A DNA stretch of 64,000 bases from Allolucifera butyrica (GCF_900476375.1 NZ_UPPP01000067.1:1-64000), one strand, 5' to 3'. Shown: positions 7,704 through 16,499, counted from the stretch's first letter. Translations and numbers: made by a program. The notes: generated by a model not told the origin, from the sequence alone.

Positions 7704-8434
7704 AATTGCTCAAAGAATTCTATAGTACCATGCAAACGGGCAAGCTGAAGCTGGAGAGCAGAGAATATGGTTTTGATTTTTTGGATCGTTTGCTATCAAC
7801 CGGCTTACTATTGGAATATGGTGAATTGGCGTCCGGCCTGATTCATAAATATAAATTATCGAATGTATCGGAAGAACAACTGAATTATTTATTACAGGAA
7901 CATGTGAATAAGGGATGTAATGTATGTTTGTATTTTAACGAGGCGGCGAATAATACATTTTGTTTCAATCTGGACCATAATTATAAACTGAGCAATACGG
8001 CTCCCAAACCGGAAATAGGCATTGCCGCCGGTCTTTTAACCGGGTATTTGGAAGAGCTGGACATGAAGCCTTTGGTTACTACCAGCGGCAGAGGGTATCA
8101 TTTTTGGACGCGCCTGGATGAACCGGTAGATAATAATCAATTATATGATTTCATGCTGCGAATGGCAGCGAGGACCTTGGCGGGATTACATGAAAACGGT
8201 TATGATTACAACAAAATTAAACTGAATATGTACCCGAATAATAAAATTATTCACCGCTCATCATTGCGGCTATTTGGTTCTGAACACGTCAAAAACAAAA
8301 TATTCAGTTACATCCGAACCAAGACCGGCATTGTGAACGAAGAACATTCCTGGCAATATTTTGCGGACTATTTGATTAACGGGACGATAAGCAGGGAAAG
8401 CTTTGCTAAAGCATATAATGCGGTGATGACCTGA
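7688..8434 (+). CDS. uncharacterised protein with primase-polymerase (AEP)-like motifs
   Basis: A 248-residue protein starting at ATG inside the nucleotidase gene (RBS GAAGAGG). TTSGRGYHFW at about residues 136-145 fits motif II of archaeo-eukaryotic primases (sGxGxHhh). FCFNLDHN near 98 could be a degenerate motif I. HRSSLRLFGSEHVKNK at 197-212 recalls the Arg/Ser/Lys segment (RLPGS..K) of primpols. The N-terminal 80 residues are helical with a possible CxxC (GCNVC). No helicase or zinc domain is attached. The pairing with a nucleotide phosphatase points to nucleotide or nucleic-acid metabolism. The family call is tentative. Confidence 0.6.
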   Translation: MDTRVKLLKEFYSTMQTGKLKLESREYGFDFLDRLLSTGLLLEYGELASGLIHKYKLSNVSEEQLNYLLQEHVNKGCNVCLYFNEAANNTFCFNLDHNYKLSNTAPKPEIGIAAGLLTGYLEELDMKPLVTTSGRGYHFWTRLDEPVDNNQLYDFMLRMAARTLAGLHENGYDYNKIKLNMYPNNKIIHRSSLRLFGSEHVKNKIFSYIRTKTGIVNEEHSWQYFADYLINGTISRESFAKAYNAVMT

Positions 8435-8541
8435 TTTGCGCCCACGCCTTGTACCGTTGCCACTAACCCCGCTTATGATAAGACGATCCTTCTGCCGGGA
8501 TTATTTGTCCGGAATGATTTCAGACGGTTTCCTTGCGTCCC

Positions 8542-8584
8542 GAGCCCTGCGCCATGGACCGAAAGACCGCGTCAGCGGTTTTTC
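8542..8584 (+). repeat. polar GAGCCCTGCGCCA-terminator cassette, copy 2
   Basis: GAGCCCTGCGCCATGGACCG followed by GACCGCGTCAGCGGTTTTTC. It lies downstream of the primase-like gene and probably terminates it. The bases before it, from 8475, resemble the stretch preceding the copy at 11312 (both contain AAGACGATCCTT). Confidence 0.75.
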
Positions 8585-8653
8585 TATTAAGTATTTTGCC
8601 GCTAATTCGATATATTATATAGGCAACATAGTTTGAGACTGGGGGGTCGTTAT

Positions 8654-9730
8654 ATGCGCCGCTTATTATTGGATGACATACAGCCGGGGATGTATCTGTC
8701 CAGACCGCTCATTGCCCCGGACGGCACGGTTTTATTGCATGAGGGAATTGAAATGAAAGACCGGTATATTCAATATCTTCGCAAGCAAGGGATTACCTAT
8801 CTTTATGTGGAAGAGCCACAGACCCGGGATATCATTGTGGAGGATGTCATTGGGCCGGAACTGAGGCAGGAGGCGGTACAAACCGCTTTGGAGGCAGTCA
8901 ATGATTTTCATGTCGGTCAGGGCATAAAACTCGGTAAAGTGAAAGCCATTGTCGCCGATATGATTGAACAACTGGCGCAAAAGCCGGAAAATATGATTCA
9001 TTTTATTGATATCCGCCGCAAGGAAGACTATCTGTTTTCCCATGCGGTCAATACATGTATTTTGTCAGTTATGACCGGTATTAGCATGGGCTATGACGGC
9101 AATCAATTGGAAGAGCTGGGTTTAGCAGCTATGCTGCATGATGTTGGCAAGATCAAATTTCCTTACAAATTAGCCAAGAAAAATCCCGGTCATTTGACAC
9201 TGAAAGAAAAGGGGGAATACCGGGAACATCCGTCTTACACGCTGGAAATACTGCGGAAAGACTCAACCATATCCGCCAATGTTGTCAATGCCTGTTTTCA
9301 GCACCATGAACGCTGGGATGGCAGCGGGTACCCTCTGGGAATTAAAGGCGGCGCCATATCGGAATATGCTCAGATTATCAGTATTGCCGATGTGTATGAC
9401 CGGCTGACTGCCGGTACGCCTTACCGCCGGCCAACTCCTGTATACTATGCCGTTGCCATTCTTAATAAAGCGGCCGGACAATATTTTAATCCGGCCATCG
9501 TCGAAAAGTTTAATGAGAATATTGCCCTTTACCCTATTGGCACGACGGTAAGACTGAATAACAATCAGACCGCGGTAATTCTTGATGTCGACAAAAATTG
9601 TAAAACAACTCCCATCGTCCGCATCGTGTCCGGTGAAGATAGGACCAAAGTAAACCAGCTTTTAGAGCTTGACCTTAGGAAAAATCCACAGCTCTTTATC
9701 GTGGATTTTGAGGAAATAACGACATCTTGA
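8654..9730 (+). CDS. HD-GYP domain protein (probable cyclic-di-GMP phosphodiesterase)
   Basis: A 358-residue protein. The N-terminal domain (1-55, DDIQPGMYLSRPLIAPDGTVLLHEG) is the type commonly found before HD-GYP domains. The catalytic domain (about 125-300) has LHDVGKIKFP with the HD pair, HHERWDGSGYP with the GYP motif, and YAQIISIADVYDRL. HD-GYP enzymes hydrolyse c-di-GMP to pGpG or GMP. No membrane span or receiver domain is present. ATG 8654 is chosen because GGGGGG lies seven bases upstream; an in-frame TTG at 8633 lacks a site. A close paralogue lies at 36162-37304. Confidence 0.9.
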   Translation: MRRLLLDDIQPGMYLSRPLIAPDGTVLLHEGIEMKDRYIQYLRKQGITYLYVEEPQTRDIIVEDVIGPELRQEAVQTALEAVNDFHVGQGIKLGKVKAIVADMIEQLAQKPENMIHFIDIRRKEDYLFSHAVNTCILSVMTGISMGYDGNQLEELGLAAMLHDVGKIKFPYKLAKKNPGHLTLKEKGEYREHPSYTLEILRKDSTISANVVNACFQHHERWDGSGYPLGIKGGAISEYAQIISIADVYDRLTAGTPYRRPTPVYYAVAILNKAAGQYFNPAIVEKFNENIALYPIGTTVRLNNNQTAVILDVDKNCKTTPIVRIVSGEDRTKVNQLLELDLRKNPQLFIVDFEEITTS

Positions 9731-9750
9731 CAAAAGTAGGAGAATAACGT

Positions 9751-10437
9751 ATGACTGCTAAATGTAAAGGGATCGTTTTTGATTTTAATGGAGTTTTGTT
9801 GTTTGATTCCCATTTGAATGAAAGGGCCTGGCGTCAGTTTGCCATATCGGTTTGCGGCCGGGATCTCACAGCAGAAGAGATATTGGTACATATGCATGGG
9901 AGAAGCAACAAAAGTTTTATTGAATATTTGTTGCAGCGGGAAGTCAGCTTAGCGGAATGCAATGAATATTCCGAGCAAAAGGAAACAATGTACCGGGCTA
10001 TGTGCTTAGACGAAGGAGCCGGTTTCTGTTTGTCACCCGGTGCGCAACAACTGCTGGACATCCTGGCGGCAAAAAAAATTCCTATGACCATTGGAACGAG
10101 TGCCGGCAAGAATAATTTACTTTTTTATTTTAAACATCTTAATCTCGGTAACTGGTTTACTATGGATGAAATTGTTTACGATGACGGAACGCTGCCCTGC
10201 AAGCCGGAGCCGGATGTATATATAAAGGCGGCGCGAAAACTCCGGCTTAGGCCGGAACAATGCATTGTCGTCGAGGATTCCTTATCGGGAATTCAGGCTG
10301 CAGCCAAAGCGCAAATTGGTAAGATTATCCGGATCGGGAACCGGATGGATGACGTAAAGTTCGCTGAGGGTGGCCTTCAATTTGAAACAATAACCACATT
10401 GGCGGAATTGGATTCTGCAACCCATTTCGCCGTTTGA
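9751..10437 (+). CDS. HAD-superfamily hydrolase, beta-phosphoglucomutase/phosphatase-like
   Basis: A 228-residue HAD subfamily IA enzyme. Motif I is FDFNGVLL, in which the second acidic residue is Asn (D-F-N instead of D-x-D). Motif II is the GTSAGK segment, motif III has the Lys of CKPEPDVY, and motif IV is VVEDSLSG. Family members act on small phosphorylated sugars or are beta-phosphoglucomutases. The Asn for the general acid/base Asp suggests altered or weakened phosphatase chemistry. RBS AGGAG; 20 bases after the HD-GYP gene, so probably co-transcribed. Confidence 0.82.
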   Translation: MTAKCKGIVFDFNGVLLFDSHLNERAWRQFAISVCGRDLTAEEILVHMHGRSNKSFIEYLLQREVSLAECNEYSEQKETMYRAMCLDEGAGFCLSPGAQQLLDILAAKKIPMTIGTSAGKNNLLFYFKHLNLGNWFTMDEIVYDDGTLPCKPEPDVYIKAARKLRLRPEQCIVVEDSLSGIQAAAKAQIGKIIRIGNRMDDVKFAEGGLQFETITTLAELDSATHFAV

Positions 10438-10454
10438 GCCGGACCCTGTCTGGC

Positions 10455-10490
10455 AATTACCGAAAGACCGCGCTAAGCGGTCTTTTTTTT
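10455..10490 (+). terminator. intrinsic terminator after the HAD gene (terminator half of the polar cassette)
   Basis: Hairpin AAGACCGCGCTAAGCGGTCTT followed by a T tract. The preceding GGACCCTGTCTGGCAATTACCG is a decayed form of the cassette head. Confidence 0.8.
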
Positions 10491-10605
10491 AGGAATTTAA
10501 GCGGAGAAACATGTTTTTTTTAAGTTAGCTGCAGCTTTTCAAAGGGAATTCTAAGTCGATGGTTCGATACTATATTATAGAAAGAATCAAACTAAGGAAG
10601 GTGTC

Positions 10606-11229
10606 ATGAAAATGAGGAAAATTTTGTGCTTGGTATTTATGATGATCGTATCAACATCGGCTGTCAGCATGGCCAGTCCTGTAGCAGACTGTTCTTTAGG
10701 GCAAGTCTCGGCTGGATTGAACTTTAGTGCGCCCAGTTTATCCGCCTCGAGTGGGGATTCGGATGGAAACCTGCGAGTCGGCTACGATGTGGCGGCCGGA
10801 CTTGGTCTTGGCTTTTCCGGGCAATATACGTTTGATGACTTTAAAATGAAAAATTCCCTTAATGGCAGCGATGAGATTAAGGCGCAGCAATTATTTTTAG
10901 TGGATAATGTGCTTGATTTGGTAGCCAAAGTTTCCCTCTTCGGCGGCATTTCTCAGACGCAGATAATTGGCGGTTCCGAGCATAGGGGCTTTGTAGCCGG
11001 GATTGCCGGCAATATTCCGGTTGCGCCAAATATGAAAGCCTACGCCGTCTATACCGCCGGTAACCACGTGGGGGGCTATGAATTGGGTCTCAGCTATCAA
11101 TTGGCTAAAGATACGGAATTTAACCTGGGTTACCGGGATACAAAATATAAAGGGCTGACCTATAGCGACGGCAGTTCCGACGATATAAAAGTAAAAGGAC
11201 TGATTGGCGGTATAAGTTATAAATTATAA
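10606..11229 (+). CDS. outer-membrane beta-barrel protein
   Basis: A 207-residue protein with a signal peptide (MKMRKILCLVFMMIVSTSAVSMA, cleavage near residue 23). Alternating polar/hydrophobic strands rich in Gly and aromatic residues follow (e.g. GYDVAAGLGLGFSGQYTFDDF, AYAVYTAGNHVGGYELGLSYQL, FNLGYRDTKYKG), ending GGISYKL. This is the pattern of an 8-stranded OmpA/OmpX-like barrel. It implies an outer membrane. Exact family and ligand are unknown. RBS AAGGAAGG. It has its own terminator downstream. Confidence 0.8.
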   Translation: MKMRKILCLVFMMIVSTSAVSMASPVADCSLGQVSAGLNFSAPSLSASSGDSDGNLRVGYDVAAGLGLGFSGQYTFDDFKMKNSLNGSDEIKAQQLFLVDNVLDLVAKVSLFGGISQTQIIGGSEHRGFVAGIAGNIPVAPNMKAYAVYTAGNHVGGYELGLSYQLAKDTEFNLGYRDTKYKGLTYSDGSSDDIKVKGLIGGISYKL

Positions 11230-11239
11230 TTTTGGTAAG

Positions 11240-11268
11240 AGGGCTGACCGTAACCGGTCAGCCCCTTT
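11240..11268 (+). terminator. intrinsic terminator after the barrel-protein gene
   Basis: GGGCTGACC-gtaacc-GGTCAGCCCC followed by TTTTCCTT. Confidence 0.88.
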
Positions 11269-11311
11269 TCCTTAAATTTGACAAGACGATCCTTTTCCGG
11301 GATGGCTGCCC

Positions 11312-11354
11312 GAGCCCTGCGCCATGAGCCGAAAACCACATCAGCGGTTTTTTT
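11312..11354 (+). repeat. polar GAGCCCTGCGCCA-terminator cassette, copy 3
   Basis: GAGCCCTGCGCCATGAGCCG followed by AAAACCACATCAGCGGTTTTTTTT. It lies 40 bases after an independent terminator, so it is not needed to end the upstream gene. Confidence 0.75.
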
Positions 11355-11362
11355 TATATTTT

Positions 11363-11379
11363 TGTAACCAAACTGTAAC
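11363..11379. promoter_or_regulatory. WalR/YycF-type direct-repeat box
   Basis: TGTAAC-CAAAC-TGTAAC is an exact match to the WalR consensus TGTWAH-N5-TGTWAH, with the 11-base period typical of OmpR-family regulators. A third TGACAA follows. It lies 112 bases upstream of the secreted-protein gene that precedes bamA. Binding by WalR is inferred from the consensus only. Confidence 0.45.
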
Positions 11380-11490
11380 CAAACTGACAAGAATTTGCTA
11401 AAAAGGATAGGTAAAATAAAACTGTTAACGCATGGCGGGCGGTGGCGGTAACTTATGACTGATTCAATAAAAGTAAGGGGGGAGCTATTT

Positions 11491-12096
11491 ATGAAAATAA
11501 AAAATGCTTTAATTCCGGTATTGTTAGCTATTTTGTTTTGTTTCACCGCCGGTAATGCCTTGGCGGCGTACTCGTATTCCCTTAAGCTGGACGGCAAGCC
11601 TGCTGCATTCAACCCGGGCCAAAGCACAGGTTATTTTATCTGGCAGGATAAGGACGGTTTGCACTTACGGACCACCAGTGCAGGCAAAGAGCATGTATTT
11701 AGCGGCAGTATTCATACGGACGGCGCATTCGAGGACATCTTGGAAAAAACGGCAGGGCCGGACGACTTCTTTCATATCAGCGGCAATCGGGGGAAAATAG
11801 CTTTCCAACTTACAACTGCCGGCGAAGATAGCGGAATTGACCTGCATGTTGACGAGGGAACCTATGTGACGTTCAATCTATCCATGGATGGAGATAAGAT
11901 GGATCCCAACTTGATATTTATTGGGAATGAGGGGTGGCACCCGGATAACTGCAAATTTACCCTCCGTCATGACCAAGACCCTGATAAACCCAAAGACCGG
12001 ACGGTAATTATCCTTGGCGGGGATTTTTGGTGGTGGCACTTCCATCCTGTTTATGGATTTCCCGGTCCGCATGGTCCGGGGCCGGGTCGTCCTTAG
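11491..12096 (+). CDS. secreted uncharacterised protein
   Basis: A 201-residue protein with a signal peptide (KIKNALIPVLLAILFCFTAGNALA, cleavage near residue 25). The mature part (about 26-165) has short beta-type stretches (YSYSLKLDGKPAAFN, GYFIWQDKDGLHLRTTSAGKEHVFSG, GTYVTFNLSMDGDKMD). The C-terminus is unusual: DFWWWHFHPVYGFPGPHGPGPGRP, rich in Trp, His, Pro and Gly. The start is ATG 11491 behind GGGGGGAG. It lies 72 bases before bamA, so may share its transcript. No family recognised; an envelope location is inferred from the signal peptide. Confidence 0.75.
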   Translation: MKIKNALIPVLLAILFCFTAGNALAAYSYSLKLDGKPAAFNPGQSTGYFIWQDKDGLHLRTTSAGKEHVFSGSIHTDGAFEDILEKTAGPDDFFHISGNRGKIAFQLTTAGEDSGIDLHVDEGTYVTFNLSMDGDKMDPNLIFIGNEGWHPDNCKFTLRHDQDPDKPKDRTVIILGGDFWWWHFHPVYGFPGPHGPGPGRP

Positions 12097-12168
12097 CCTA
12101 AGGGGCTGCAGCATATCTTAGAATTTTTTAGCCGATATCCGTTTAAAAAAAGTGTAGGGAGCAGTGCA

Positions 12169-13908
12169 GTGAAGAAAAAAATCTATTTGGGATGGTTTGC
12201 GGTCGCATTTTTAATTACCGTGTTTAGCGCCGGAAATTTCGCCTATGCCTCAGATTATACAGGTAAAACGATTATCGACGTCAAGATTGCCGGTGAACAA
12301 ACTGTGCCGGCAAATAGCATAATGGCGGTTGTCCGAATCAAGCCGGGAAATCTGTTTGATCCGGAGAAGATTCATCAGGACCTGCAGTCTATTTATGAGA
12401 TGGGTGATATTTACAATGTGACGGCCAATTTTACTGACGTGCCCGAAGGGGTAAAGGTGACCTATGTTGTAACCGAAAACCCGGTTTTAAAGAATGTCGT
12501 TTTTAAAGGCAATACCAAGGTTTCAATGGACCAACTGAAAAGTGTGATTACGCTAAGCAAAGGCCGGGCGATTAACACTAAAACGTGGAATGAGAATGCC
12601 CGGGCAATTGAACAGGATTACCATAATAAGGGGTATATTTTGGCCAAGGTAAGTGACCTGGCTATGGATCCGGATGGAACCCTGACGGTTTCAATCAATG
12701 AGGGGACCGTTGAGGGTATTGTAATTAAGGGAAATGAAAAGACCAAGCCGTACGTAATTACCCGGGAAATGAAATTAAAAGCAGGAGAGCCGTTTAACGC
12801 AGGCGATGCGAAACGGAGTCTGCAGAAAATTTATAATCTGGGCTTTTTTGAAGATGTAAATATGAAATTGAATCCCGGACGGGAACCCAATGCCGTTGTA
12901 CCGGAGGTTGATGTGAAAGAACAAAAGACAGGGAACTTTCTGATCGGCGGAGGTTACAGTCAAACCGACGGATTTGGCGTTTATTACGGCATTGGCGACA
13001 GCAATTTTAAGGGAACCGGCAATAAAGTGAATTTGACTTTTCAACACGGGATATCCAGCGAGGCCGGCACCGGCTGGGATTTTAGCTATACCAATCCCTG
13101 GATGGATGACAAACAAACTTCCTTCAGTGTTGACTTGTTTAATTCGGTTAACGAATGGAACGATTATGGATATGACGGCAGTTCCACAACACTGCGTTCG
13201 GACTACTACCGGCGGTCGAAGGGATTTAGCCTCTCTCTGGGCCGGCCGCAGGGAGAATATGTAAGATACAATATTAAATTTACCAACAGAAAAGATACTT
13301 ATCAGGAATATATTTCCGGACCGGTGAATTACTTAACTGACACCGATTACTCGGATTATCTCAAAAATAATTTCGGAATCGTTCATAGTATGACGCTGTC
13401 GAGAGTCTATGATACCCGCGACAATATTTTTGATCCGACCGAAGGCAAGCGGGTCTTTCTGTCCAGTGAATTTGCCGGGAATGTATTTGGCGGGCAATTT
13501 GACTACAATAAGTATACTCTTCAGGCGAGCCAATATTTTAAAGTTGGGAGCAAACAAACGCTGGCCCTTGCCACGACGGCGGGTTACGCTACGGGGAACG
13601 TACCCGATATCAGTAAATTTTACGTTGGTGGTATCGACACGTTGCGCGGTTACAAAGATGAGGAATTTACAGGTAAGGAAATGTTTACCGCCACCATTGA
13701 GTATCGCTATCCGATTGTCAAAAAGGTCGAGGGGGTTCTCTTCACCGACGCCGGTAATGCCTGGGAAGGTGATTACAGCGTAGGCGGGCTCAAATACGAT
13801 ATCGGCGCCGGTGTGCTGGTCAACACGCCTATTGGCCCAATCCGGCTTTATATGGCTTATGGCGATGAAGGAATCCGGTATCAATTTGGTTTCGGTGGCC
13901 AATTTTAA
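12169..13908 (+). CDS. bamA: Omp85-family outer-membrane protein assembly factor
   Basis: A 579-residue Omp85 protein. It has a signal peptide (1-27, ending FAYA). Three POTRA domains follow (about 33-108, 109-185, 187-262; each with a 'NxxF/KG...' turn such as VVFKGNTKVS and IVIKGNEKTKPYVITREM). A 16-stranded barrel occupies about 270-579 and carries the conserved GGxxTLRGYKDEEF motif (GGIDTLRGYKDEEF) and a C-terminal Phe (FGFGGQF) used as the assembly signal. It folds other barrels into the outer membrane. The start is GTG 12169 with RBS GGGAG. Firmicute Omp85 proteins with few POTRAs are typical of the Negativicutes. Confidence 0.9.
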   Translation: MKKKIYLGWFAVAFLITVFSAGNFAYASDYTGKTIIDVKIAGEQTVPANSIMAVVRIKPGNLFDPEKIHQDLQSIYEMGDIYNVTANFTDVPEGVKVTYVVTENPVLKNVVFKGNTKVSMDQLKSVITLSKGRAINTKTWNENARAIEQDYHNKGYILAKVSDLAMDPDGTLTVSINEGTVEGIVIKGNEKTKPYVITREMKLKAGEPFNAGDAKRSLQKIYNLGFFEDVNMKLNPGREPNAVVPEVDVKEQKTGNFLIGGGYSQTDGFGVYYGIGDSNFKGTGNKVNLTFQHGISSEAGTGWDFSYTNPWMDDKQTSFSVDLFNSVNEWNDYGYDGSSTTLRSDYYRRSKGFSLSLGRPQGEYVRYNIKFTNRKDTYQEYISGPVNYLTDTDYSDYLKNNFGIVHSMTLSRVYDTRDNIFDPTEGKRVFLSSEFAGNVFGGQFDYNKYTLQASQYFKVGSKQTLALATTAGYATGNVPDISKFYVGGIDTLRGYKDEEFTGKEMFTATIEYRYPIVKKVEGVLFTDAGNAWEGDYSVGGLKYDIGAGVLVNTPIGPIRLYMAYGDEGIRYQFGFGGQF

Positions 13909-13931
13909 TGTGTTTGTATTTTCCCATAAGA

Positions 13932-13967
13932 AGCCCGGGCAAAAGCAGCATTGCTTTTGCCCGGGCT
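13932..13967. terminator. strong bidirectional terminator between bamA and helD
   Basis: AGCCCGGGCAAAAGC-agcat-GCTTTTGCCCGGGCT forms a 15-bp perfect stem between converging genes. Confidence 0.85.
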
Positions 13968-13984
13968 ATTTACATCTTACTATT

Positions 13985-16192
13985 TCATTTAAGCAGAGGG
14001 GTCAGCGTTCCCTGATACATAATATGCAGGTTATGCATGGCACGGGATAAAGCCACATATAGAAGACGGGCATCGGCGGCGGAAGTTGTGAATTCGGCGG
14101 CGGAAGCATTCCAGACAATAACGCCGTCAAATTCCAGCCCCTTGGCCAGGGAAACGGGGAGGACGGAGATTCCGCCGCGGTAGCAGGCCTCCTGTCCGGA
14201 GATAAGATGAACCGGATAATCGAGCGGGTTGGCCGCTGCCGTTTGCAGCAAGCCCTCGTATAACCAGGCAGCGTCTTTTTCCAGCTTAGTAATAATGGCG
14301 ATTGACCGGGCGCCCCGGCCGGCAAAGGTTCTAATCATTTCGATCACACGACGCAGTCCCTGATCCGCGGAAATAATTTTTTCCGCCGTTGGCCGGCGGC
14401 CGGTTTCATATACGGGAATGGCCCGGGAATGGCCCTTAGGCATGACCCGGTTGAAAACGTCGATAATTTCTTTGGCGGAACGGTAGCTATGAAGGATTTC
14501 CCGGTATTGAGTCCGGGCATCGGCAAAAACATCTTGCAAAAGCACATTCCAGCTGCTGATGCTGCGATAGGAATGGATGCCCTGGGACAGGTCCCCCATG
14601 ATCGTGAAGGAGCCATTGGCCGACAGCTTCTTTAAAACGGCAAATTCCAACGCATTCAAATCCTGGGCTTCATCTACCACAATATGGTCAAACTTAAGTT
14701 TATGATTCCAGCCGTCAATCAATAAAGCAAGATAGGCCAGTGGCGCAAGATCATCCCTTTCAATCCGGTCTGCATTCAGGATATTTAAGGAGTAATTGCG
14801 GATGGCATCGGTGTCATAGTTCCGATCCCTCACTGTTTTGAAAGCGCTTTTATCCGTAAAAACCTCCCGGTACGCGGTAAATAAATCAAGCGGGTGCCAG
14901 CGCTTAAAATGGGTGGCAAGAAAAGCATCCGCTTCCTGACGCAATATTTTTCCTTGTTCCCCGGCGCTTTTTCCTTTTCTCTCCCGGGCTTCGACAACTT
15001 CCACATAGTTATTTATCCGGAAGGTGATGTAACGGGTAAGCGTGTTCAACCGCTCGTTATAAGGGGCTTTTACATCTGCCAGGAATTTATCCACCTGCTC
15101 CTTGGACGGAATAACCAATTTTTCATTAAATAAGCGAATGTCCGCCAACTTGAGACAAAATTTTTTTATTTTGTGTTCCAGATACGACTCAATAATAGGG
15201 AGAAAGTCCAGAGACCCTTTCAGCTTGGCCGTATTCTCCAACAAAGCAATCTGCGTTTTATCTTCCCCGGCCAGGACCAAATCCAGCCGGCGGTCGGCGG
15301 CAACGTTGAATTTCTTACGGATTATGGTAAAAAGCAAATCCTCCCAGACTGTTTGCTGCACATCGGCCGCATCAATTTCCGGCAGTAAATCCGAGATGTA
15401 ATCAAGAAAAATACGGTTGGGCGCAATCACAATCAGCTTTTGGGGATCCAGCTTCTCATTGTATAAAAGGTAGGAGAGACGGTGGAGACCGATGGTGCTC
15501 TTGCCCGAGCCGGCTACCCCCTGAATGATTGTGACCTGATTCAGGGGTTCCCGGATAATCCGGTTCTGCTCGGCTTGGATCGAAGTGACAATATCTTTGA
15601 GTTTGTCGGTTGCCCCCTGGCGAAGCCGGTCCGAGAGAAGTGGATCGCCCAGAAAGGCTTCCTGCTGCCGTGCCAGGACCTGTTCCATAATATAGTTATC
15701 GACTATGGTCTTCAAGATGCCGTTATCAATTTTATACTGCCTTTTTAAGCGTACGTCACCGCTGTAGCGGTACCGGCCCAGAACTTCATAAGCGGCCCGG
15801 CCGCCATAACACTCATAAAAAATGGTAGAAACCGGGTCGCGCCAGTCAAATACCAGAATATCCCGGGGACCTTCGATTTGCAGTTTGGCGATTTTACAAC
15901 GTCCAATATAGAAACTTTCGAATTCCCCGGCCCCGTCCTCCCGGAAATCAACTCTGCCAAAGTAAGGATCGGGAAGAGCTTCTTCAATGTCGTATATTCT
16001 CCTGGAATGATTGCTGCGCAACATAGCATGCACAGCGGCGCTGATTTCGTCTTTATGGGAGAAGGATTTATGCATGAGATGGAGCCGGCCGTCTATGTCC
16101 TCCTGCAAGTCGCTAATCAATTGTTTCATTTCGCTGACTGTATTTGCTAAATGCTGTGTTTCCGCCGCAAAGTCCGGGTGCTGCTCAGTCAT
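13985..16192 (-). CDS. helD: HelD-type superfamily 1 helicase / RNA polymerase recycling factor
   Basis: A 735-residue UvrD/Rep-like protein. The N-terminal antiparallel coiled coil (about 1-80) is the arm that HelD inserts into the RNA polymerase secondary channel. The Walker A motif GVAGSGKST is near residue 227, motif II VVDEAQDL near 507 and motif VI VALSRAMHNL near the C-terminus (about 717). The segment DWRDPVSTIFYE near 140 is typical of the HelD family. In Gram-positives HelD releases stalled RNA polymerase using ATP. Start ATG 16192 behind AGGAGG. Confidence 0.88.
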   Translation of the reverse strand: MTEQHPDFAAETQHLANTVSEMKQLISDLQEDIDGRLHLMHKSFSHKDEISAAVHAMLRSNHSRRIYDIEEALPDPYFGRVDFREDGAGEFESFYIGRCKIAKLQIEGPRDILVFDWRDPVSTIFYECYGGRAAYEVLGRYRYSGDVRLKRQYKIDNGILKTIVDNYIMEQVLARQQEAFLGDPLLSDRLRQGATDKLKDIVTSIQAEQNRIIREPLNQVTIIQGVAGSGKSTIGLHRLSYLLYNEKLDPQKLIVIAPNRIFLDYISDLLPEIDAADVQQTVWEDLLFTIIRKKFNVAADRRLDLVLAGEDKTQIALLENTAKLKGSLDFLPIIESYLEHKIKKFCLKLADIRLFNEKLVIPSKEQVDKFLADVKAPYNERLNTLTRYITFRINNYVEVVEARERKGKSAGEQGKILRQEADAFLATHFKRWHPLDLFTAYREVFTDKSAFKTVRDRNYDTDAIRNYSLNILNADRIERDDLAPLAYLALLIDGWNHKLKFDHIVVDEAQDLNALEFAVLKKLSANGSFTIMGDLSQGIHSYRSISSWNVLLQDVFADARTQYREILHSYRSAKEIIDVFNRVMPKGHSRAIPVYETGRRPTAEKIISADQGLRRVIEMIRTFAGRGARSIAIITKLEKDAAWLYEGLLQTAAANPLDYPVHLISGQEACYRGGISVLPVSLAKGLEFDGVIVWNASAAEFTTSAADARLLYVALSRAMHNLHIMYQGTLTPLLK

Positions 16193-16218
16193 AATGCCTC
16201 CTTGTCTCCGACAGAGCT

Positions 16219-16320
16219 AAGAAAGAACCAAAGGGTCTTTAAATGGAAGGGAAGTATTTTACTTTTCGGTTTCTTAAGAAGAACGCGTTATTTTAGAAAC
16301 AACCCGAAAAGTTATACTTT
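16219..16320 (+). repeat. copy B of the ~103-bp hairpin repeat family
   Basis: GAAAGAACCAAAGGGTC, then arm AAGTATTTTACTTTTCGG and complementary arm CCGAAAAGTTATACTTT. It is very close in sequence to copy D (both contain GAA.G.GTTATTTTAGAAAC in the loop). Confidence 0.8.
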
Positions 16321-16336
16321 TTGATCCCACAAAAAA

Positions 16337-16357
16337 CCCGGAAAGATCCTTTCCGGG
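16337..16357 (-). terminator. minus-strand terminator-like hairpin
   Basis: CCCGGAAAG-atc-CTTTCCGGG; read on the minus strand it is followed by TTTTTTG. It may act on transcripts entering from the 16634-17803 gene. Confidence 0.6.
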
Positions 16358-16469
16358 CCATAATCAGACTAAACGAAGTGTTAAGAATTACAATTGGCTG
16401 CCGAGCTAAAATCGGTACTATTTATTATAGCCATTTATTTAGCAGATTACAAGTTTCTGCAAGAACGGT

Positions 16470-16499
16470 AAAAAGCTCCCGTGCCAACGGGAGCTTTTT
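16470..16499. terminator. bidirectional intrinsic terminator
   Basis: AAAAAGCTCCCGT-gcc-AACGGGAGCTTTTT: a GC-rich stem with A and T tracts on both sides. Together with the neighbouring repeats it fills the 16193-16633 gap, where I see no gene. Confidence 0.75.

Noticed and set aside
8436-8636. 66-codon + strand ORF after the primase-like gene
   Set aside because: It reads through the polar repeat cassette, has no RBS and no protein-like composition.
11217-11627. 136-codon minus-strand ORF
   Set aside because: It runs antisense across a terminator, a repeat and the next gene's signal peptide; a shadow frame.
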